Shown one piece after another: positions 1-9,500 of a stretch of DNA of 64,000 nt. The position numbers and the translations under genes are program-made. The notes under the pieces were generated by a model. It ran no database searches and was not told the DNA's origin. It saw nothing but the letters and a program-made list of their open reading frames with translations. Each line of letters opens with the position of its first letter. Positions within the stretch are counted from its first letter, which is position 1. This stretch comes from Flagellimonas chongwuensis (lineage in GTDB: Bacteria > Bacteroidota > Bacteroidia > Flavobacteriales > Flavobacteriaceae): contig NZ_WYET01000004.1 in the NCBI RefSeq assembly GCF_013376415.1, forward strand, positions 744,001-808,000. Reading direction: 5' to 3'.

Positions 1-24
1 AGCCACTTTATCGGCGCTTGGTAA
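1..24 (+). CDS. 3' end of an upstream gene (partial)
   Basis: Frame 1 reads seven codons (SHFIGAW) and then TAA at 22-24. A strong hairpin terminator follows at 56-88, which fits the end of a plus-strand gene. A C-terminal aromatic residue is common in outer-membrane barrels, but seven residues are too few to name a family. Its position before the ankyrin/DUF2271/PepSY operon would suit a receptor; that is inference only. Confidence 0.3.
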   Translation, partial: SHFIGAW

Positions 25-55
25 CCCTCTCTAAAGCAATAATTATATTAAAATT

Positions 56-88
56 CCGTGGGAGCCATTTCTCCCACGGGATTTTTAA
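56..88 (+). terminator. Rho-independent terminator
   Basis: A perfect 9-bp stem, CCGTGGGAG (56-64) with CTCCCACGG (71-79), has a 6-nt loop and is followed by GATTTTT. It should end transcription of the gene that stops at 24 and separates it from the operon starting at 263. Confidence 0.8.
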
Positions 89-262
89 GATTTAAAAAGT
101 TTTATAATAGATTAGGTGAAATGGAATTATATCCCGTTTGAAACTTTAATCAAAAGCAATAATTTTGAAATCCTGATTACATAACAGATTCATTAACATC
201 TTTATAAGTCATAAATTTATAGAGCATGGTACTTGACTTAAAAAAATCTCATTAGAACCAAA

Positions 263-1771
263 ATGAAAACACATACTATAAAATCCTTCCTTCTTGGTAT
301 TGTTACCATACTTGCCGCCTCAAACACCACGGCACAACAAGGGGATACGGATAATCCTTTTATGGACAGGAACTATTGGGCCTCAAAGCCCACAATAGCC
401 GATATTGATGCTAAAATTGCACAGGGACATCCTATCACCGAAGCAAATTCTGGTGGATTTGACCCCACCACCTTTGCTATTTTTGGAGGAAATCCCGTAA
501 CCACGATTGCTCACCTTGTCGACAATGGAAATGATGTAAACAAGCGCACCCATGACTCTCGGACCTATATTTTTTGGGCAGCTTCAAGGGGTGACCTGGA
601 GGTAATGCAGTACTTGGTTGAAAAAGGAGCCAAATTGGATTTAAAGGACTCCCATGGATACTCCGTGACTCAGTTTACCGCAGCGGGAGGACAAACAGAC
701 CCGAAAATCTATGATTTCCTTATTGAAAACGGAGCAGACCTTAAAAATGAAAAGGATCATGATGGTCGCAACGTACTTTTGGTGGCAGCACCAAGGGCAA
801 AAAATTTGGACTTAATCGATTATTTTGTCAGCAAAGGGCTAAGCCTTGAATCTACAGACGATCACGGAAACGGTATTTTCAACATAGCCGCCCAAGGTGG
901 TAACATTGAAATATTGAAGGCTTTGGTCGCAAGAGGAGTTTCAACGGAAAAAAATTCCAACACCAATGAAAATGCCATTCTTTTTGCAAGTCGTGGTGGA
1001 AGAGGAAGCAGCAATGGAATGGAAGTATTCAAGTACTTGGAAAGCCTGGGACTCAACCCTAATGTTACTTCCAAAAGCGGAACCACTCCGTTGCACAACC
1101 TATCGCGCTCTTCAGATGATCTTGCTATTTACCAGTATTTTATAGACAAAGGCGTGAATCCCAACACAGCAGACGAAGAAGGCAATACCCCATTGTTGAA
1201 CGCTGCCTCTCGCAACAAGTTGGAAGTCATCAAGTTTTTGGCCGAAAAAACGAATGACATCAACCACGCTAACAATGAAGGACATTCAGCATTGACCCTT
1301 GCCATTCAGGATAACAGTGGCGAAGTTGTTGATTATCTCATTTCCAAAGGAGCCAAGACGACTGTTTTGGATAAAGACGGAAATAACCTTGTCTATTATC
1401 TTTTCTCGGCAAGGGGCAACACCCGTGATTTTGATGATAAGGTAATCGCCTTGCGCAAAGAAGGGGTAGATTTCACAAAATCTCAACCAGACGAAAGAAC
1501 GGTTTGGCATTTGGCTATGGACAAGAACGACTTAAATCTCCTTAAAAAAGTGCAAACTTTTGGAGCCGATATCAATGCAAAGGATGGACAAGGAAATACC
1601 GTTTTGCATTATGCCGCAATGAAATCAAATGACACGGATATCCTTAAATATCTTATTGCCAATGGCGCTGATGTTAATTCAACCACCGAATTTGGTGAAA
1701 CCGCATACGAATTGGCCCAAGAAAATGAGCTATTGGCCAAAAACAATGTGAGTTTGGATTTCCTTAATTAA
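263..1771 (+). CDS. Exported ankyrin-repeat protein
   Basis: A 502-aa protein. An N-terminal signal peptide (hydrophobic segment about residues 8-20, ending near TTAQQ) shows export. The rest, about residues 60-495, is a run of ankyrin repeats with the usual pattern of G-TPLH-like helices and 'LIxxGADVN' turns, for example near residues 105-135, 290-320, 340-365 and 445-480. Ankyrin repeats bind proteins and have no catalysis of their own. The stop codon overlaps the ATG of the next gene by one base (TAATG), so it is probably co-translated with the DUF2271 and PepSY genes downstream and may be a periplasmic partner of that membrane reductase. The family call is firm; the partner role is inference. 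Confidence 0.85.
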   Translation: MKTHTIKSFLLGIVTILAASNTTAQQGDTDNPFMDRNYWASKPTIADIDAKIAQGHPITEANSGGFDPTTFAIFGGNPVTTIAHLVDNGNDVNKRTHDSRTYIFWAASRGDLEVMQYLVEKGAKLDLKDSHGYSVTQFTAAGGQTDPKIYDFLIENGADLKNEKDHDGRNVLLVAAPRAKNLDLIDYFVSKGLSLESTDDHGNGIFNIAAQGGNIEILKALVARGVSTEKNSNTNENAILFASRGGRGSSNGMEVFKYLESLGLNPNVTSKSGTTPLHNLSRSSDDLAIYQYFIDKGVNPNTADEEGNTPLLNAASRNKLEVIKFLAEKTNDINHANNEGHSALTLAIQDNSGEVVDYLISKGAKTTVLDKDGNNLVYYLFSARGNTRDFDDKVIALRKEGVDFTKSQPDERTVWHLAMDKNDLNLLKKVQTFGADINAKDGQGNTVLHYAAMKSNDTDILKYLIANGADVNSTTEFGETAYELAQENELLAKNNVSLDFLN

Positions 1772-2274
1772 TGATAAATATGAAGAGATCAGTATATCGA
1801 CCTGCAATCTTATTTGCACTAATAGTAGCTTTTTTAACTGCTTCCTATACACAAGCACCCACTACTGTTTCCTATAAGTGCATGATTCAGATGGCCAACT
1901 ATACGGGTGAAAAAGCCTATGTGGTTGTTTCTTTGATGAACGCCGAAGGAGAGTATGTAAAAACCCTGTATATGCAAGGGGATGACCCAGAATGGTTTCC
2001 CGACCTAAAAGATTGGTGGGGTTTTAACCATGGTACAAATGAGAATATTGATGCCATTACAGGCGCTACTGTGGGCAATGGTGAAAGAAACATTATTTCG
2101 TTATCCGTTGATGCTTCACAAGTTGACAGCGGATACAAAATCCGTTTTGAATCAGCAGTGGAAAATCAGGAATACTATACCGTTGATGCCGAGATAGACC
2201 TCAATTCAGCTACCATTAGGAACAAGGTTGATGGAAAAGGCTATATCCGGTACATTCGGATGGTGCCCAATTAA
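1771..2274 (+). CDS. DUF2271 domain protein, exported
   Basis: A 167-aa protein with an N-terminal hydrophobic segment (residues 10-28) that looks like a signal peptide or anchor. The region after it (KAYVVVSLMNAEGEYVKTLY, DDPEWFPDLKDWW, DAITGATVGNG) fits DUF2271, a small beta-rich periplasmic domain often encoded beside PepSY membrane proteins. The 'DAITGAT' stretch resembles the motif around flavin-linked threonines in FMN-binding domains, but this likeness is weak. The first ATG (1771) overlaps the previous stop; an in-frame ATG at 1780 is an equally good start. The PepSY reductase gene begins 6 nt downstream, so the two are very likely one operon. Biochemical role unknown. Confidence 0.75.
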   Translation: MINMKRSVYRPAILFALIVAFLTASYTQAPTTVSYKCMIQMANYTGEKAYVVVSLMNAEGEYVKTLYMQGDDPEWFPDLKDWWGFNHGTNENIDAITGATVGNGERNIISLSVDASQVDSGYKIRFESAVENQEYYTVDAEIDLNSATIRNKVDGKGYIRYIRMVPN

Positions 2275-2280
2275 TATTCT

Positions 2281-4476
2281 ATGACACTTTCGATATGGCG
2301 CTATAGCCACTTGACCCTGGCGTTAGTATCATCCTTGTTTCTGTTGGTCGCATCAATTACAGGGGTAATATTGGCCGTGGAACCCATATCGAACAAAATA
2401 CAGCCCTATCGCATAGCTGATGCCGATGAACTTACTTTGGCCGAGACGCTGACGAACCTAAATGCAAAATACGATGAAGTTCTTTCAATTTCGCGTGACC
2501 GTAATGGGTTCATCAGTGTCTCGGTTATCATTGAAGGTGAAAGCAAGCAATTTTATGTAAATCCCTTCTCAGGCGAAGCGTTGGGACCACTCATAGAAAA
2601 GGCACCAATTTTTCAGTTCAGCACCAACCTACACCGTTCACTGTTTCTAAAATCTACAGGGCGGCTCTTAATTGGACTTGTATCCTTTTTGCTGTTTTTG
2701 ATTGCCGTTTCAGGTATTGTGCTCATCGCCAAACGCCAAGGAGGTATTCGCTATTTTTTCGCCCCAGTGGTACGTGAAAATTTTTCCCAATTCAATCATG
2801 TTGTTTATTCGCGATTAACATTATTGCCCATTCTAGTATTGTCATTGACGGGGGTATACCTGTCGTTGCTTCGCTTTAACTTGATTCCAGAGGAAAACAT
2901 TGTACATGAAGTGGACTATGATTCGCTAAATGAAACGCCAATCATACCCATACAAGAATTTGAGCTCCTTCAGAATATAAAATTGGGGCAGCTACGGGAA
3001 TTGGAATACCCCTTTTCTGAGTTTGTGGAAGATTATTACACCATTCGCCTCAAGAATAGGGAAATTTTGCTCAACCAGTTTACCGGAGAGGTCATCACTG
3101 AAAAGAAAGAACCCTTGGTCACTACCATTTCCTCATGGTCCACTGTTCTGCATACCGGGGAGGGCAGTATCATTTGGAGTGCAGTTTTGGGATTGGGAAG
3201 TCTTTCCATCCCTTATCTTATGGTCACCGGCTTTGTCATCTATTTTAAACGACCCAAAATCCGCATCAAAAATAAGTTTCTCAAGAACGAGTGTGACCAT
3301 ATCATCTTAGTTGGAACCGAGGGTGGCACTACCCTGTTATATGCCCAAGAATTCCACAAACAATTGCTGAAATCTGGAGAAAAATGCTATTTGGGAATGA
3401 TGAATGAGTATACTGTATTTCCCCAAATGAACCAACTTACCTTGATAGCAGCTACGTATGGGCAGGGTGAGGCTCCTGCAACTGCATCGAAGTTCATGCA
3501 ACTCATCAAAGAGCATCTCCAAAAACAACCCTTCTCCTTTTCCGTAGTTGGATTTGGCTCTACATCCTATCCAAATTTTTGTCAATTTGCATATGAAGCA
3601 TTTGACACCCTTAAAAAGTATTCAAATGCTACCGCTTTGGGCGAAGTTTTTACGGTAAACAACCAATCTTTTGAGGCGTTTTCCAACTGGGCAAATGCAT
3701 GGGCCAAATCGCAAGGAACGGCACTTCGTCTTGAAAAGCCCAAAATATCCCTGCCCAAAACCCATATTTCCAATTTTGTAGTGGCGGATAGGGTTGACTT
3801 TAGCAAGGAAGACACCTTTCTACTTACGTTGAAAAATAAAAATGGTGCAAGAGCTGTTTCGGGCGACCTTCTATCCATTATACCTGAGGAAGATGGCCGT
3901 GAACGTCTTTACTCCATCGGAAATTTGGGAAAAAACACGTTGGCCGTCAGTGTCAAAAAACATCCTAAAGGTGTTTGCTCCAATTTGATGGGGCAACTTG
4001 AAAAAGGGGAAACACTATCAGCAGGCGTTGTAAACAACAGGCATTTTCACCTCCCAAAAAGCAACAAAGAAGCCGTTTTAATCGCTACGGGGACGGGCAT
4101 TGGTCCTTTTTTGGGGATGATTGCTTCCAACAGTCCCAAACGAAATCTGCATTTGTATTGGGGAGGAAGGACATCTGAATCATTTGGTCTGTACCAACCC
4201 CACATTGATGAGGCACTTTCCAAAAATAAATTATATCGCTTCATACCAGCCTATTCCCGTGTGGATGATAAAAAGGTCTATGTGCAGCACTTGATTAAAA
4301 AGGATGGTGGTAAAATCGCCAAGATTTTGAACAATGGGGGTTGTGTTATGATCTGTGGGTCCATTGCAATGCAACGCGAGGTTATGACCGAGTTAGCAAA
4401 GATTTGCAGCACATATCTCAAGAAAGATTTGAGCCACTTCCAAAACCGCAAGCAAATTAAGATGGATTGTTATTAA
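2281..4476 (+). CDS. PepSY membrane protein fused to flavodoxin and FAD/NAD(P)H reductase
   Basis: A 731-aa inner-membrane flavoprotein. The N-terminal half is a PepSY-associated membrane domain with four clear transmembrane segments (about residues 12-36, 126-152, 178-200, 300-325). It is followed by a flavodoxin-like domain (about 340-480, with ATYGQGEAPATA as the FMN-loop signature) and a ferredoxin-NADP reductase module: RLYSIGN and GVCSN for FAD, ATGTGIGPFLGM and CGSIAMQREV for NAD(P)H. This domain order matches bacterial proteins thought to move electrons from cytoplasmic NAD(P)H across the membrane, often for ferric-siderophore or heme reduction. The upstream DUF2271 and ankyrin genes may supply periplasmic partners. 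The domain reading is firm; the iron substrate is inference. Confidence 0.85.
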   Translation: MTLSIWRYSHLTLALVSSLFLLVASITGVILAVEPISNKIQPYRIADADELTLAETLTNLNAKYDEVLSISRDRNGFISVSVIIEGESKQFYVNPFSGEALGPLIEKAPIFQFSTNLHRSLFLKSTGRLLIGLVSFLLFLIAVSGIVLIAKRQGGIRYFFAPVVRENFSQFNHVVYSRLTLLPILVLSLTGVYLSLLRFNLIPEENIVHEVDYDSLNETPIIPIQEFELLQNIKLGQLRELEYPFSEFVEDYYTIRLKNREILLNQFTGEVITEKKEPLVTTISSWSTVLHTGEGSIIWSAVLGLGSLSIPYLMVTGFVIYFKRPKIRIKNKFLKNECDHIILVGTEGGTTLLYAQEFHKQLLKSGEKCYLGMMNEYTVFPQMNQLTLIAATYGQGEAPATASKFMQLIKEHLQKQPFSFSVVGFGSTSYPNFCQFAYEAFDTLKKYSNATALGEVFTVNNQSFEAFSNWANAWAKSQGTALRLEKPKISLPKTHISNFVVADRVDFSKEDTFLLTLKNKNGARAVSGDLLSIIPEEDGRERLYSIGNLGKNTLAVSVKKHPKGVCSNLMGQLEKGETLSAGVVNNRHFHLPKSNKEAVLIATGTGIGPFLGMIASNSPKRNLHLYWGGRTSESFGLYQPHIDEALSKNKLYRFIPAYSRVDDKKVYVQHLIKKDGGKIAKILNNGGCVMICGSIAMQREVMTELAKICSTYLKKDLSHFQNRKQIKMDCY

Positions 4477-4675
4477 AGTTTTAAGTTTTCCTATTTCAAA
4501 GACAAATTCAGCCCAATATTGAAATTCCAAATAAAAGCTGAATGCAATCATGTTGTAATGTGTGTCATTGACCGTGGGTAATTGATAGAAAACTGTTGGC
4601 TAACCACAAAATCAAACTGTTTAAAAGTAGAGCAATAAGAACCCCAAATCTTACCCCAACTTTTGCGCATGGATC

Positions 4676-5212
4676 CTAACGGTTTTTTGTAGTGTTCCGG
4701 TAGATAAGCGTGAAGCAAAAACACGATAGGATGCAACCTACTTGTTGGATTTCAGTACCCCATGTCCTCACCTGTGCCTCTTGCCCTCTTGCCTTATAGA
4801 TACCTCTTCCAAGGGCTTTGATGATCTTGGCCGCCATCTGTACTTTATTTGTCGGTATACTGGGGGCCTTGACCTCTTGGTTGCGATGGAAACTCTTGGC
4901 ATAGTCCTCCATGAGTTTCCTTGTATATTTCCTTAGGATGTTTGGATCATTTCCAATTGCCTGTAATTCTCTTTTGTTGGGACTGACCACCATAGAGTAG
5001 AATTTTGGGTCTTTCTGTCTCATTTTGAAGGTGTTGACATCGATTTCCCGGATTACTTCGGCTGCGGAAATCTCATCGCCATACTGGTTGAAAAAATGCT
5101 CCATATCCTCTTGTTCCAAACCTTGGTTTTCCTTCTCCAGATACTTCACGAAATCTGCCGAGCTTTGCGAATAGTTCTTGCCCAAATTCTGTGCTGTGAT
5201 GGTGATGTACAT
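4676..5212 (-). pseudogene. Mobilisation protein MobB (DUF5712), internally deleted
   Basis: The first ~110 residues (MYITITAQNLGKNYSQSS, FVKYLEKEN, EIDVNTFKMRQKDPKFYSMV) match the N-terminus of DUF5712/MobB mobilisation proteins of Bacteroidota integrative elements. From about residue 115 the text changes to SIPTNKVQMAAKIIKALGRG, which resembles the far C-terminus of the same family. The middle part, roughly half of a normal protein, is therefore missing in frame, with the join near 4870-4885. The last ~35 residues (cysteine-rich, ending YRNTTKNR) look like read-through into unrelated DNA. It starts 11 nt after the bfmA remnant, the usual order for these elements. Almost certainly non-functional. 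The internal-deletion reading relies on my memory of the full-length family. Confidence 0.7.
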
Positions 5213-5223
5213 TGTCCGATATT

Positions 5224-5510
5224 TTAAAGTTCGTTGGTGGTGTTTTTCTTTTCTTTGAATCTGACCTCTTGCTTTTCATTGGCATATTTCTTTTCCAGAA
5301 TGAGCGGCTTCTTTTTTGGTTCGTCCACTTCAAACAGGGATTGCAGCATTGCGACCGTGGGCTTGGTCTGGGTCTTTTCCACATCGCGCATTATGGCGAT
5401 AACGGCATTGATTCGTTTTAGTAATTTAGCTTCAATGGTGCGTCCCGTTGGCCCGAAATTTTCCTTTGGGGAAATCTCATTGTAAAGAAAAAAATCGAGG
5501 ATGGTAGTTA
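5224..5510 (-). pseudogene. BfmA/BtgA mobilisation protein, 5'-truncated
   Basis: The reading frame ending at 5224 contains ILDFFLYNEISPKENFGPTG, then RINAVIAIMRDVEKTQTKPT and a lysine-rich tail. This matches the central and C-terminal part of BfmA/BtgA accessory mobilisation proteins of Bacteroidota. The normal N-terminal ribbon-helix-helix-like part is missing: upstream of about 5500 the frame is an out-of-frame reading of the jetA gene. The open frame can be extended to 5583, but those codons are jetA sequence. The remnant was therefore created by a deletion that fused jetA to the middle of bfmA. Confidence 0.7.
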
Positions 5511-6481
5511 CTCTCCCTAATAATTTGACTAATCTTTTCGGCCATTTTATCATTTGCCCGATAGACGTGCTGACCAGTCTCAAAAAGATTGTTTTTTATG
5601 CCAATGAGAAAATCATCATCGACCTCAATTTGCTTTTCCTTTAATTTGTTTAACAATTCCTCTATGAGCCTGTTCCATTCGGTTTTTAGGCCTCGGTCTA
5701 TGAGGAATTGCCAAAACGCATAAAAGCTTTTTCCCTGATGGCTTTTTTTGAGCTTGTCAATGGCATCAAATGTAAATGACAGCACCTCTTTTTTGGACAG
5801 ATCTGAATCGGTATGCTTAAGATAAATTTCTTTGGAAATTTCCTTGAAGTTGATTTCAACTTCTTTGAAATCTGAAAGTAATTCTTTTGCAGTATCATTG
5901 ATATTCTGAAATCTTGGAATAATTTCATATTCCTGATAGGTATCCACCTTACCACTAATTTTTAACTCGTTGATTTCATTCTCAAGTTCACGCTTTTTCT
6001 CTTCAAGGATTTCGATACGTTTTTCAACATCGTCATTGGTCCATTCAACAAGTTCTTTGAGCTGATTAAAGACTTCCTTGAATTTTGATTCGGTTCCTAC
6101 AAACTCTTTTTTCTTAAGACTTTCCAACCAAATAAGGATTTTAGTGGTGTGATTGGTAAGCTGATAATGCGGTGCGCCACTCTCATTTCTATAACTTGTC
6201 AAGAAACCCAGTTGTGTCCATCGTTTAATGAGCTTTTTGGCTTTTACCTCATACGTATCTGCAAATTGAAGGTCGTTTTCCTCATCTTCCTCTAACTGGA
6301 TACTTTCTAGATGGTCAGCAAGTATGGTATGAAGATAATCGTAGGAATGGCTTTTGCTTGTGTCTGGGAAAGCCGATAAAAGAACCAGTAGAATCAATTC
6401 CCGATTACGGGATTTCAAAATCTTGACACTAGGTGCGTGTTCAAGAATGGACTTTATTTCTTCTAATTCAAAAGTTCTCAA
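5477..6481 (-). pseudogene. jetA: Wadjet JetA (DUF3375) protein, 3'-truncated
   Basis: A 334-aa frame. Residues 1 to ~322 follow the DUF3375/JetA pattern closely: LLVLLSAF near the start, LTNHTTKILIWLESL, the signature KKEFVGTESKF, a coiled coil around residues 150-178, FQNINDTAKELLSDFKEVE, and GKSFYAFWQFLIDRG. JetA is the kleisin-like subunit of type I Wadjet, an SMC-type system (JetABCD) that cleaves circular plasmids. Normal DUF3375 proteins are near 480 aa; here homology stops at about 'ISQIIRES' and the last ~12 residues are out-of-frame bfmA DNA. jetB, jetC and jetD would be expected downstream but are absent, so the system is dead. The start is TTG at 6481, because a stop codon lies three codons upstream. 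Confidence 0.75.
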
Positions 6482-6588
6482 AATACGTTAAAGCACTTTC
6501 AAATTATCCGAAAAAAGAAATTAGCTGTACCTGATAGTTAATTGTTAAAATTGACTTTAAATATAGCTGAATTTAACCCGAAAACATA

Positions 6589-9500
6589 TCATTCGTTAAC
6601 AAAATAATTAACATTCAGCATAATATGATAAATTTCCGTTCCGCTTTGGTGAGTGCTTCTGCAAATTTTTATGGCAGAATTTGTGGCATTAAAATCATCC
6701 GTCATATCCGAAATGCCTTTGGTTATTAACTCATAGCCTAATGGGTAATCCAGTTTTTTGAGAATTTTTGATTTATAATATTTCCAACGTTTCTTGAACT
6801 TTTCATTTGGCTCTAAGTCATAGGCCAAAATGTAAAACACCCTTCGTTGGTGTGAGTAGTTGAATATCTTGGTAAGATGTTTTTGAACAACGGTTTTTGT
6901 TGAATGCTTGAAGGCTTCAATTACTGACAATTCCCCGGAATCATCGCAAATTACCAAATCACGTTCACCAGCTTTGTTTCCAGTCGCAGAACGACCACCT
7001 TTCGTCTGGTCATTAATGTGAAATCCAAATGTAGATAGCTTGTTTTCTAAAATTTCCTTGATGAATCCATTGTAATCATCTTCGTCAGCTTCTGGATTGT
7101 ACAGTTTCACATTCTTTAAAAATCTATTTGAGGCAATGATAATCTCATTTGCCATCTGTTTCCCAAAATCATCTTCAAACTTTAAAGGTTTTAAGGAACT
7201 CATTGAGTTTTTACCATTAATAGATAGGCTATCTAGGTGTGCTTTTATTTCTTCTACGGGATTGGATTTAGAAATCATCTCGTTTAAATCTGAAAGAAAC
7301 TCAAATGAGTGCTTTTCTTTTGTTTTGTGAAAATTCAAAGCTTCATCAACAAGTTTTCTGGCATCATCAATAAATTCGTACCTTACCAGCATCTTAATCC
7401 TAAGTTGAACCATATCTGGTGATAATCGTTCAGCCTTGTTTAACTTTTCGTAGAGTTTATTGAATTCGTCTCTATCGTTCAGGTTTAAGTAGACCGTAAG
7501 TTTGTTGTAATTGACCTTATCATTTACGGTATTTAAACTAGAAAGCGGGGAATTCTGTTCATATTCATACCATTCATTTATCGCTTCTTTAAAAAGTTGT
7601 TGACTTTGACTTTTTAGCGCCAAGTTCACTTTCGCACCAAAACGATTTAATGCGAATGTAGGATATTGCGGATATCGACTGACCAACTTATCAAAGATTT
7701 CGTAAGCATCCTCAGGCTTTTCTTTGTATCGAATCAAACCAATAAAAAACTGCTTGTGGTCAGAGGGCTTAAATTCTCTGTGAACGATATATGTGGATTC
7801 TGGTTCCACAACATTTCGAACGCCAAATTCATCGTTGGCATAATAAGCCTGCATTAATTGCGCTTCAAATATTTCTTTTTCTGTTTCCCTTGTGATGGTT
7901 CTAGGATTAGTTCTTTTATGCCAAGCTTCCAATGCCTTCTCTGCTTCTTGCTGCATTTCTTGGTTTTTGGAAAGCTCAGTAACCACATAAGTTATTTCGG
8001 GAAGCCAGGTTTGTTGGTCAATAAAATTTGCAATGTCAGATTGTTTGATTCTACTAAGCGCATTTTCCTTTATCCCTTCAGTTTGGGAATGGGAATGTAT
8101 ATAAAGAAGCTGAACAATATTTTTAGTTCCTAAAAGTTCCTGAAAGATTTTGGTCTTATCTTCGAAAAGGTCGCCCATTTCAATTAAGAGTGGCAACAAC
8201 TCATCTTCTGGTGTTCTAAAATGCTGTCTGTCTGTATGGGCATCAAGAATATTTATACTGTGAGCCAGATTATCTTTAGCATATTTCCTGACCAATCCAA
8301 CTACACTATTCTCGACAGCCTCTTTTATCTCTATAAAGGATTCTGATTTGAGATAGCTTTTTTGATTTTGAATAGCTTTTAAGATATTGAGAAGAACGAA
8401 TAGATGAGTTCTTATTTTTTTAGCCTTGAATTGGTTTTCTCTGAGAAAGTATTCATCCGTATTCACGAGCTTAAAACATGGATTTAAGAACTCACCTAAA
8501 TTTCCTGATTCAAAGGCAACTACTGCTGGTGAGAGCCAGTCTATCCTAACAAGAATTTCATTTCGGCTCGACCAAGTTGGCAGACCTTCAATGAGTTTCG
8601 AAGACGCAAATTTTTGTTTTTCAACGCTATTCTGCTCAATTTTCTCAATGTAACAATCGGTAAAATTTGAAGCGACTAATGATTTCAGCTTACCAAGCTT
8701 TTCCTTTGGATAGTCATAATTTGTGTACAGCAGAAACTTACTTAACCAGCTTAACGCATCAAGTTTCAAAACAGGTAGACCGATAACGCCATTAAGATAT
8801 TTAGGATTTATTTTGTAGTTATTGATTGCGGCCACTACATCCTCAAAAATGTGAAATAAAAACCCTTGATTAGAGGCCCCATTTACAAAACCGCCATTAA
8901 GTTTACTATCTTCAATAATTTTTAATAACCTTTTTTCTTTTTCCTCTCTTTTCTCAATCTGTAAGCGTAAGTCTTCAGCTTTCCTGATATGGTTTAAAGA
9001 TTCTCCTTTTTCTTTGGTAATTTCTTGAAAGAGTTGAAAAACGAGACGTGCCGTGTTTCCCTTATTTGGTGTTTCTATTCTCAGATAGGAATTCAATAAC
9101 AAGTGCAACCCATCTTCCAAGATATTCTTTGTCAATAGGTGTCTAATTTCTCTATCCGAAATTTCCGTTTTGATTTGCCTTAAAAGATAGAAACCGAGTC
9201 CAGCAAGGTCGGGTTCGATTAGAAGATAGGGGATGACATCGGGTCTATTCTGTTGAATGAAATGTGCTATTTCCCAGAGTAAATAAGGTTTGGCTATGCC
9301 AGACCGAAGTAGTTGCTGAATGTTTTTATAGTGAACCCTTATAGGTGCACCATCTACGATTACGCTATCACTTTCTTTATCAATTTCGACAATCAACCAA
9401 ACTAAATATGCCAAATCATTTCTGGAATCTTGAGAATAAAAAATATTGTTTTGGTACTTACCCGAAATGTGCTGAATTTGTTGATATCTTTCAAAAGCAT

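Noticed and set aside
4477-4675. Search for a left attachment site matching the tRNA-Pro 3' end
   Set aside because: No run of matching bases was found on either strand; the gap holds no gene and no clear hairpin.
5073-5583. Overlapping open frames on both strands around the bfmA/mobB remnants
   Set aside because: They are shadow frames or out-of-frame readings; only the bfmA and mobB frames show family motifs.
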